Source of the DNA: WQUF01 sp031549525
GTDB taxonomy: Bacteria; Bacillota; Clostridia; Clostridiales; Clostridiaceae
Assembly (NCBI GenBank): GCA_031549525.1
Contig: JAVBPQ010000003.1
Coordinates: forward strand, 1 to 30,579
Length of the DNA: 30,579 nucleotides
Direction of reading: 5' to 3'
Shown here one piece after another: positions 24,741-30,579 of the stretch. Each line of letters opens with the position of its first letter. The first letter of the stretch is position 1. Position numbers and translations under genes: made by a program. The notes beneath the pieces are model-generated. The model saw only the letters and a program-made list of their open reading frames with translations, was not told the origin of the DNA and made no database searches.

Positions 24741-25974
24741 TAAGCCTTTTCCCCATTTTACATGGAGACACTTTATCACTTGACATTTTATAAACCCTTA
24801 GGCTTGCACCTACACGGTTTAATATATTTAAAAGAGCATTATGAACTTTTTCAAATTGTATTTCTCTATCTAAATAAGTCCATAAACATACAATTATTTC
24901 TCCCTTTGATTTATTCCATTCCACAGAAAAATCTATTATATCATCTATACTAAATAAAGCTTCATCAAGCTCTGGCATAGAGATGATGCCTTCTTTACGG
25001 TACGGCGCATTTATCTTTCTTAAAAATGAGCCGCACCTGCATTTTTCTTGAATAACCTTAGTGTAATCGCCTGTTCTATATCGAATAAGAGGAACTCCCT
25101 TTCTCGAAAAAGTAGTAAAAACAAGTTCACCCTCTTCACCATCCTCTACTCCTTTTTCTGTCTTTTCATCTATTATTTCAAAATAGATCTCCCCTTCTCG
25201 CAAATGAAGCCCATCATGTGCATCACACTCAAGTGCTGCTCCAAATCCCATTTCAGTAGTGCCATAATGATTAAATACAGTGCATCCTATATTAGATTCT
25301 ATTCTTTTTCTTGCAGCATTTGATAGAAAATCAGCAGACAAAAGAGCTGATTCAATATTTGTATTTAAACCTTTTAAATATTCTGATAAACCGAGAATTT
25401 GGATTGGTATACCTGCTATGCAATGTGGTTTAAACGATAATACCTTCTCTTTTGCATCTATAAAATCTTTTATTGTGCCATAAATTTCAACATGAGTGCC
25501 AATTTTCTCGCATGCTTTTTTTAATAGATTTGATACGCCATACTCTGCTTGACCTGGCATAAAAATCAACACTCTTTTTGAAGCTTCTGTGAGTTCATAC
25601 ATGCCCCTTGCAAAAAAATCAACTATGCTTTCTATTTCACTTAATGTATACCCTATTCGCTTTGGACTGCCTGTACTTCCAGATGTCATTATGGTCACAA
25701 TGCGCTCAATCTCTTCAATTGGTACAGAAATAAAATCCTCAATTGAATTATTTTTTAAATCCTTGGAAGATGTAGTATGGATTTTATCCATATCCTTTAA
25801 AGAATAAAGTTTTGGAAGATTCCAATCTTTATAAAATCTAGAATTAACTTTTACATATCGAAAAGTATCATTAATAGCTGCAAGTTGATACTTCCTCAAG
25901 CTTTCAATATCTGGTTTAATTCCTATAGCATATGAAGCAAAATAATCTAATTTACTCTTTCTCAATACAATCAC
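24706..25974 (-). CDS. AMP-forming CoA-ligase-like protein (DVU_1553 type)
   Basis: A 422-residue member of the phenylacetate-CoA-ligase branch of adenylate-forming enzymes. The phosphate-binding TSGSTGSPK lies near residues 96-104, the adenine-binding HYGTTEMG in the middle, then GELVFTTF...PLIRYRTGDY and a CRCG segment. The usual C-terminal lid follows, including the terminal CKMGKR, whose Lys matches the catalytic Lys position. It would activate a carboxylic acid as acyl-AMP and then the CoA thioester. The putative GTG start at 25974 has only a weak ribosome site, so the start is uncertain. The gene is convergent with the radical SAM gene and overlaps it by 35 bp. A DVU_1553-like ligase accompanies this cluster elsewhere, from memory. 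It may use the acid made by the aldehyde oxidoreductase. Confidence 0.8.
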   Translation of the reverse strand: MIVLRKSKLDYFASYAIGIKPDIESLRKYQLAAINDTFRYVKVNSRFYKDWNLPKLYSLKDMDKIHTTSSKDLKNNSIEDFISVPIEEIERIVTIMTSGSTGSPKRIGYTLSEIESIVDFFARGMYELTEASKRVLIFMPGQAEYGVSNLLKKACEKIGTHVEIYGTIKDFIDAKEKVLSFKPHCIAGIPIQILGLSEYLKGLNTNIESALLSADFLSNAARKRIESNIGCTVFNHYGTTEMGFGAALECDAHDGLHLREGEIYFEIIDEKTEKGVEDGEEGELVFTTFSRKGVPLIRYRTGDYTKVIQEKCRCGSFLRKINAPYRKEGIISMPELDEALFSIDDIIDFSVEWNKSKGEIIVCLWTYLDREIQFEKVHNALLNILNRVGASLRVYKMSSDKVSPCKMGKRLINITCDLNKME

Positions 25975-26001
25975 GCTTTCTATGTAAAATTTAAATTAAA
26001 T

Positions 26002-26028
26002 ATACCCCAACTTAAAAAGTTAGGGTAT
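26002..26028 (-). terminator. Rho-independent terminator after the alcohol dehydrogenase
   Basis: On the minus strand ATACCCTAACTT (26028-26017) pairs with AAGTTGGGGTAT (26013-26002) over 12 bp with one G-U pair, followed by ATTTAATTT. It separates the alcohol dehydrogenase from the ligase gene downstream; the fold has a C-A mismatch on the plus strand, so it is best for minus-strand transcripts. Confidence 0.7.
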
Positions 26029-26083
26029 TGAAATTTTCGATCTATTTTAATTATAACGATTTCAACTAAACTAATATGAATAT

Positions 26084-27328
26084 TTACTTTACTTTTTCAC
26101 ATTCAGCATCTACAATTTCTTTAGGTTTTGCTAATGTGTCATCTAATTCATATTGGTCATATGCTTCTCTTAACCAGCATTCAACATTTTCTGCATTAAG
26201 AGTTGGATCTTGCAATAAACCATATTTCCAAGCTACATCTTCCATTATTTTTGGAATTAATGCAAGAGTATCTTCTAAAGATATACCCATTTGTTTAAAT
26301 GTAGGAAGCTTAGCTGCTTTCATAAGGTCACGAACACAATCTGCAACCATAATGCCTAAATCTTCATTTGATATTCCTTCTGGAACATCTAATCCCATAG
26401 CTTCTGCAGCAATTTTAACTCTTTCAGGCATAATTTTAGCATAGAATTTTGCAAGCTGTGGCAAGCAAAGAGCACAACCTAATCCATGAGGTTTATGATA
26501 TACTGAACCAACTGTATGTCCTACTGCATGAGTTAAATGGCACATTACAGTATTTATTGCATAACCAGCAAGAGTTGAAGCAAAAGCTAGACCTTCACGC
26601 GCCTCAAGATCTTGTCCATTTTCCATAGCACGCAATAAATATTTATGTATATTCTTTATTGATTCTGTTGCATATAATGTAGCAAACTTTTCCATACTCA
26701 TGGCATCTTTTCTACAAATAGCATCAAAAGCATGAGTATATGCATCAAAAGCACATGCAGCAGTTCCAGCAGGAGGCATTCCACAATAAAGCTTAGGATC
26801 ATTTAATGAAACTGAAACAAAACAACCAGGTCCAAATAATCCAGCTTTTTTATTGTTTTTACAATCAGTAATAACTGCTCCAAGAGTAGCTTCAGAACCA
26901 GTACCAGCACTTGTAGGAATAGCTATGAGTGGAGTTGTAGGCATATTATATTGATTAGGCATTAGTAATCCAAAGTATTTGTTTATTGGTGGAGGGTTAG
27001 AAAGTAAATACCTTACAGCCTTTGCTGTATCCATCGAGCTGCCGCCGCCAACAGCAATTATTCCATTAACATTCTCTTTTACAGCAAGAGCTCCAGCTTC
27101 ATCACAAATATAGTCTGGAGGATCTGGAAGAACTCCATCAAATTCAACATAATCAATACCTACTTCTTTAAGTTTTAAAAGAATAGGATCAACAATTCCA
27201 GAGGCTTTAACACCTTTATCATAAACAACAATGGCTTTAGTTATCTTTAATTCTTTTGCTCTAGTTCCTACTTCTTCTGAAGCTCCAATTCCAAAAACTT
27301 GTGGTGCAAAATAATTCGTTTTAACCAT
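26084..27328 (-). CDS. Iron-containing alcohol dehydrogenase
   Basis: A 414-residue group III (Fe-dependent) alcohol dehydrogenase interconverting an alcohol and an aldehyde with NAD(P)(H). Residues 1-190 form the dinucleotide domain with GGGSSMDTAKAVRYLL. The iron-site segments are FDAYTHAFDAI, CHLTHAVGHTVG and YHKPHG, supplying the Asp and His ligands. The length is typical. It has its own terminator and a divergent partner (the ASKHA protein) across a 238-bp AT-rich gap. The 16-nt element shared with the aldehyde oxidoreductase leader lies about 36 bp upstream of its start. Alcohol specificity cannot be read; a link with the nearby aldehyde oxidoreductase (alcohol to aldehyde to acid) is an inference. 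Confidence 0.92.
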   Translation of the reverse strand: MVKTNYFAPQVFGIGASEEVGTRAKELKITKAIVVYDKGVKASGIVDPILLKLKEVGIDYVEFDGVLPDPPDYICDEAGALAVKENVNGIIAVGGGSSMDTAKAVRYLLSNPPPINKYFGLLMPNQYNMPTTPLIAIPTSAGTGSEATLGAVITDCKNNKKAGLFGPGCFVSVSLNDPKLYCGMPPAGTAACAFDAYTHAFDAICRKDAMSMEKFATLYATESIKNIHKYLLRAMENGQDLEAREGLAFASTLAGYAINTVMCHLTHAVGHTVGSVYHKPHGLGCALCLPQLAKFYAKIMPERVKIAAEAMGLDVPEGISNEDLGIMVADCVRDLMKAAKLPTFKQMGISLEDTLALIPKIMEDVAWKYGLLQDPTLNAENVECWLREAYDQYELDDTLAKPKEIVDAECEKVK

Positions 27329-27363
27329 AATTAAACTCCTATTTCTTATTTAGTTTATTAAAC

Positions 27364-27379
27364 AAAGTATACTGGCAAT
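27364..27379. repeat. 16-nt leader element shared with the aldehyde oxidoreductase, copy 2
   Basis: AAAGTATACTGGCAAT, identical to 18043-18058. Here it lies 36-51 bp upstream of the alcohol dehydrogenase start, inverted relative to that gene. A possible minus-strand promoter (TTGACA then TATTTT, 18-bp spacing) lies just upstream, so the element would be near the transcription start. Confidence 0.6.
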
Positions 27380-27566
27380 TATAAAATATCAAACTTTATA
27401 TATACATGTCAATAATAGTTATTTTTTTATCAATGTTTTATTATTATATTTTAACTATATTTTATTAATATATTTTAAAATTTCTAAAAAATAATATTTT
27501 TAAAAAGTACGTGCAAGTAATTAAAAATCATAGTACAATAGTAAAAAATACAATTGGAGATTTGAT

Positions 27567-29300
27567 ATGGATATTAATTTAACTATAATAAAAAATGATA
27601 CTACAATAAGCGCTACCATAGAAAAAGATTCAAATTTATTAGATATTCTTAAACAAATGGATTTATACATTCCTCTGCCATGCGGCGGCACTGGCAAATG
27701 CGGAAAGTGCAAATGCAAGGTTATTTCTGGTTTTTTGGAAATATCAAAATTTGATTTAGATCATTTTTCTGAAAAAGAGCTTGAAGAAGGTTATAGGCTC
27801 CTCTGTGCTGCAAAACCTTCTTGCGATATAACAATACAACTGCTTTCTAATGATGAAGGCAAGTTTGAAGCAATAACATATTATTTGCCATCAGAAAACA
27901 CCTCTTCTAGCATAAGATCAGAAAAAATTGAATTCACTAAAGATAAAATGAGCATTACTGAAAAAATTAAAAAGTATAGTCCTGATAGCAATATTTCCTT
28001 TAGTATATTAAAGGAATGCTCTGCTGCTATAGATTACGATAGGGAAAGCACTTATGTAACATATTATGATGATAAAATAGTAAGAATAAGTGAAAATTTA
28101 GAAAATTTTTATGGCATAGGTATAGATATAGGCACTACAACTATAGGATTTGGATTAGTAGATTTAAATACAGGAAAAATTTTAGATAATCTCTCTTTGG
28201 TAAATAAGCAGAGGGAATATGGAGCTGATGTAATTTCAAGGATCATAAGGGCAAATAACGGCGAGCTTCATATGCTAAGTAAAGTAATCAAGGATCAATT
28301 ATTTTATGGAATAAATGAGATTTTAAATTTAAATAAAATAAGCCTAGATAAGGTATTAAATGTTGTAATAGCTGGCAATACAACCATGCTCCATTTGCTT
28401 CTTGATATAAGCTGTAAAACCTTAGGTGTCTTTCCCTTTACTCCCATAACCCTAGATCTTTTAATGTTTAATTTTAAAGAAATATTTAACCAGGATTTAA
28501 ACTGCACAGTGACCATTCTTCCTGGAATTTCTGCATATGTAGGAGCTGACATAACAGCAGGCATATTTTTTTCTAAACTAAATAAAGATACAAAGAATTC
28601 TTTTTTATTAGATATCGGAACAAATGGAGAAATGGCCTTGTGGAATGGCAAAACTATCTTCTGTACCTCAACAGCTGCAGGACCAGCTTTTGAAGGAGGT
28701 AATATACTTTGGGGAACAGGCAGTGTCCCTGGAGCTATATCTTCAGTAAAATATTCAGATAAGAATCTAGAAATAGGCACCATAGGAAATAAACCTCCTA
28801 TAGGCATCTGCGGTTCTGGATTAATAGATGCAGTAGCTGAATGCTTAAAAAATGGAATAATAAATAAAAATGGAATGTTTTCTAAAGAATATAAGGGAAA
28901 AGGACTTGTTTTAGGTAAAACCATTGAGGGTGAAGATATAGTTCTTACACAAAAGGATATAAAAGAATTGCAGATGGGAAAGAGCGCAATTCGATCTGGT
29001 ATAGATTGTTTAATAAATCATTCTAAATTAAAATATGAGGATATAGATAAGCTTTATGTAGCTGGAGGTTTTGGATATAAATTAAACTTTGAAAATGCTT
29101 GCATGATAGGGCTTATACCTAATGAATTAAAGGATAAGGTTGTGCTCCTTGGAAATAGCTCTTTAGGTGGAGTTATTCAATATTTAATTAATAAAGATTG
29201 CAAAAATGAATTAAGAAAAATAATAGATATTTCAGATATTTATGAGCTTTCAACAGATAAAAAGTTCCAAGATACATTTATAGATAATTTTATGTTTTAA
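27567..29300 (+). CDS. RACo/RamA-like ASKHA protein with N-terminal [2Fe-2S] domain
   Basis: A 577-residue protein of the family that reductively activates corrinoid proteins (RACo, RamA; DUF4445). The N-terminal [2Fe-2S] ferredoxin domain uses Cys39, Cys45, Cys48 and Cys80. A linker leads to the ASKHA ATPase-like part: GIGIDIGTTTIGFGL (183-197), NKQREYGADVISRI, VIAGNTTMLHLLL, LLDIGTNGEMA, STAAGPAFEGG and GICGSGLIDAVAE, with the C-terminal VAGGFGYKLN. Known members use ATP to drive one-electron reduction of Co(II) to Co(I). GGAG precedes the ATG. No corrinoid protein or methyltransferase is in the window, so its partner is unknown. It may serve the CoFeSP of the Wood-Ljungdahl pathway or an O/N-demethylase elsewhere. 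Confidence 0.88.
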   Translation: MDINLTIIKNDTTISATIEKDSNLLDILKQMDLYIPLPCGGTGKCGKCKCKVISGFLEISKFDLDHFSEKELEEGYRLLCAAKPSCDITIQLLSNDEGKFEAITYYLPSENTSSSIRSEKIEFTKDKMSITEKIKKYSPDSNISFSILKECSAAIDYDRESTYVTYYDDKIVRISENLENFYGIGIDIGTTTIGFGLVDLNTGKILDNLSLVNKQREYGADVISRIIRANNGELHMLSKVIKDQLFYGINEILNLNKISLDKVLNVVIAGNTTMLHLLLDISCKTLGVFPFTPITLDLLMFNFKEIFNQDLNCTVTILPGISAYVGADITAGIFFSKLNKDTKNSFLLDIGTNGEMALWNGKTIFCTSTAAGPAFEGGNILWGTGSVPGAISSVKYSDKNLEIGTIGNKPPIGICGSGLIDAVAECLKNGIINKNGMFSKEYKGKGLVLGKTIEGEDIVLTQKDIKELQMGKSAIRSGIDCLINHSKLKYEDIDKLYVAGGFGYKLNFENACMIGLIPNELKDKVVLLGNSSLGGVIQYLINKDCKNELRKIIDISDIYELSTDKKFQDTFIDNFMF

Positions 29301-29304
29301 CGAT

Positions 29305-29332
29305 AGGCGAAAGCATTATTAGGCTTTCGCCT
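29305..29332. terminator. Hairpin between convergent genes, probable bidirectional terminator
   Basis: AGGCGAAAGC (29305-29314) and GCTTTCGCCT (29323-29332) form a perfect 10-bp stem with an 8-nt loop, 4 bp after the ASKHA stop and 48 bp from the end of the convergent dehydrogenase gene. There is no long T-run on either side, which lowers certainty. Confidence 0.6.
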
Positions 29333-29380
29333 TAACCAATCCTTGTAGCTTGTTACTCAATATTTCTTAAAAATTGAATA

Positions 29381-30235
29381 TTATTCTTTTAGCCTAGGAG
29401 TTCTTTGACCTTTAAATCCAGAACCAATTTCGCCACCATCACAGGGCACTATGAGACCAGAAACATAAGAATTGCGTTCATCAACTAAGGCTGAAATAAG
29501 AAAAGCACATTCCTCAATTCTTCCCATGCGGTTTCCCATAGCAACATAGGTTAATCTCGACTCTAAACTGCCGCTTTTTTCCATATCCAACTTGGACATT
29601 TCAGTTTCTATAATACCAGGTGCAACTGATAGCACTCGAATTCCTTTTTCACCGAATTTGTATGTACAATCCATAACATACCAATAGATAAAGCAGCGGG
29701 ACCAAGTGTAGGCCATGCCTTGAGCTTTTTCTGGATTTTCTCCCATAAAAAATTGAATCATTTTATTGCAGAATTCTTCTTTATCCTCACCTCTGCCAAG
29801 TTTGAACAAATCAATTGGCCATCTATCCTTTGGCATAAGATAAGCAACGCTAGAACAAATGTCCATAATAGCACTGCCAGGTTCTAAAACCTTATAGAAT
29901 TCCTCATTGATATATAAGGTACCAAGGGTATTTACTCGAAAAATCATTTCTGGGGTGCCAGAGAAGCCTGTTAAACCAGCTAAGTGAACTACAGAAGCAA
30001 CTGTACCCATGCTTTTTGCTTTTTGAGCAAAGGCGGTCACTTGCTTGCGATAAGAAACATCAACCAGCATACCTTCCACTTCAAAATTCATATTTCTTAA
30101 ATCTAAAACAGCCTTATCAAGCTTTTCTTGATTTATATCACAAATTAACAATTTATATTTTTGTCCCATAATTTTTGCAGTGCCAAAACCAAGCCCACCA
30201 GATGCTCCCGTAATTGCACATACTTTTTTTTCCAC
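29381..30235 (-). CDS. Short-chain dehydrogenase/reductase with YxxxR in the active site
   Basis: A 284-residue SDR with the NAD(P) motif TGASGGLGFG near residues 9-18, VVHLAGLTG, the catalytic Ser in CSSVAY, SVAPGIIETEM and the C-terminal GLIVPCDGGE. I place the start at the GTG (first base 30235) because AAGGAGG sits about 9 nt upstream; the frame runs further up to an ATG at 30352 without a ribosome site. The active-site Tyr-x-x-x-Lys reads Tyr-Thr-Trp-Ser-Arg (codon CGC), so the general-base Lys is replaced by Arg. It may reduce a ketone or hydroxysteroid-like substrate or have altered activity. A divergent TetR gene and an intervening palindrome suggest local repression. Confidence 0.82.
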   Translation of the reverse strand: MEKKVCAITGASGGLGFGTAKIMGQKYKLLICDINQEKLDKAVLDLRNMNFEVEGMLVDVSYRKQVTAFAQKAKSMGTVASVVHLAGLTGFSGTPEMIFRVNTLGTLYINEEFYKVLEPGSAIMDICSSVAYLMPKDRWPIDLFKLGRGEDKEEFCNKMIQFFMGENPEKAQGMAYTWSRCFIYWYVMDCTYKFGEKGIRVLSVAPGIIETEMSKLDMEKSGSLESRLTYVAMGNRMGRIEECAFLISALVDERNSYVSGLIVPCDGGEIGSGFKGQRTPRLKE

Positions 30236-30332
30236 TAAAAATACCTCCTTTTTATTAGGGTCAAACACTAAACTCTTTTTGTTCAGAGTATAGCAATGAA
30301 TGGCATACAAATAAATACTCAAAATTAGGTAT

Positions 30333-30352
30333 TTGTATATAAAGATATACAA
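30333..30352. promoter_or_regulatory. Palindromic operator candidate for the TetR regulator
   Basis: TTGTATAT, a 4-nt AAAG spacer and ATATACAA form a perfect 8+8 inverted repeat between the divergent dehydrogenase and TetR genes, 36 bp upstream of the TetR promoter -35. The size and placement are usual for a TetR dimer site. Confidence 0.5.
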
Positions 30353-30387
30353 TTTTCAGTATTTATCCTATCCTAGAAATAATTTTC

Positions 30388-30416
30388 TTGATAAGTAAAA
30401 CATAATAGTTTATAAT
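30388..30416 (+). promoter_or_regulatory. Promoter of the right-edge TetR gene
   Basis: TTGATA (30388-30393), a 17-bp spacer and a perfect TATAAT (30411-30416) lie about 35 bp before the ATG at 30452. Confidence 0.72.
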
Positions 30417-30451
30417 ATTGAATATAAATTCAATGAATGGAGATTCAACAA

Positions 30452-30579
30452 ATGGGAATTCGTGAAGAACAAAAAGAAAAAAGGCGACTAGAAATCTTAA
30501 ATGCTGGTTTACAGCTATTTACGCACAAAGGATATGCTTCAACTAAAATAAGTGATATTGCTCAAGCTGTAGGTATGAG
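30452..30579 (+). CDS. TetR/AcrR-family regulator, N-terminal part (cut by right edge)
   Basis: The first 42 codons are visible. After a basic start (REEQKEKRR) comes the TetR DNA-binding helix-turn-helix: ILNAGLQLFTHKGYASTKIS then DIAQAVGM, with the hallmark LF..KGY..T.I.DIA..AG pattern. GGAG lies about 9 nt before the ATG. It is divergent from the short-chain dehydrogenase, a common arrangement in which the TetR protein represses both genes. The ligand-binding half is outside the window. It is a different gene from the TetR-like fragment at the left edge. Confidence 0.9.
   Translation, partial: MGIREEQKEKRRLEILNAGLQLFTHKGYASTKISDIAQAVGM

Noticed and set aside
28304..28924. Minus-strand 206-codon open frame inside the ASKHA gene
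   Set aside because: It is antisense to conserved ASKHA motifs and has no family resemblance.
1..30579. Insertion sequences, CRISPR arrays, tRNA or rRNA genes
   Set aside because: No transposase motif, spaced repeat series or tRNA/rRNA signature was seen on reading both strands; a short diverged element could still be missed without a search.

Overview
The window is AT-rich DNA with strong AGGAGG-type ribosome binding sites, tightly packed operons and many Fe-S/flavin oxidoreductases. It looks like a strictly anaerobic, probably acetogenic member of the Clostridia that has at least the methyl branch of the Wood-Ljungdahl pathway. The species cannot be named from the sequence alone.

Layout. 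Positions 1-3.6 kb are accessory: the C-terminal end of a TetR-type regulator, a GyrI-like effector-binding protein, a small zinc-ribbon protein, a PIN-domain (VapC-type) toxin with its antitoxin, and a DNA alkylation repair gene. The last 131 bp of the repair gene recur almost perfectly on the far side of the toxin-antitoxin pair. Positions 3.69-15.83 kb hold one ten-gene minus-strand operon: a split HdrA-like/MvhD-like pair, MetV, MetF, HdrC, a 1488-residue HdrA carrying an inserted GltD/NfnB-type NADPH module, an MvhD-like protein and three Flx-type subunits. I read it as a flavin-based NAD(P)H-driven methylene-tetrahydrofolate reductase supercomplex, possibly electron-bifurcating to ferredoxin. 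No HdrB is encoded. A CapA-family gene is divergent from it.

Positions 17.6-26.0 kb hold a second system: a promoter, a Moco-riboswitch-like leader with an intrinsic terminator, a Mop-type molybdenum aldehyde oxidoreductase, a flavin/dicluster/CCG-domain fusion protein, a tiny CxxC protein and a radical SAM protein. An AMP-forming CoA-ligase-like gene runs convergently and overlaps the radical SAM gene. I recall similar gene sets from Desulfovibrio (the DVU_1553-1559 neighbourhood) and from C. ljungdahlii; their joint function is, to my knowledge, unknown. This is the best candidate for an undescribed system here.

Positions 26.0-30.6 kb hold an iron alcohol dehydrogenase, a divergent RACo/RamA-like ASKHA corrinoid-activator-type protein, and a short-chain dehydrogenase divergent from a TetR regulator that runs off the right edge. 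A 16-nt sequence shared by the leaders of the aldehyde oxidoreductase and the alcohol dehydrogenase suggests the two may be co-regulated in alcohol/aldehyde metabolism.
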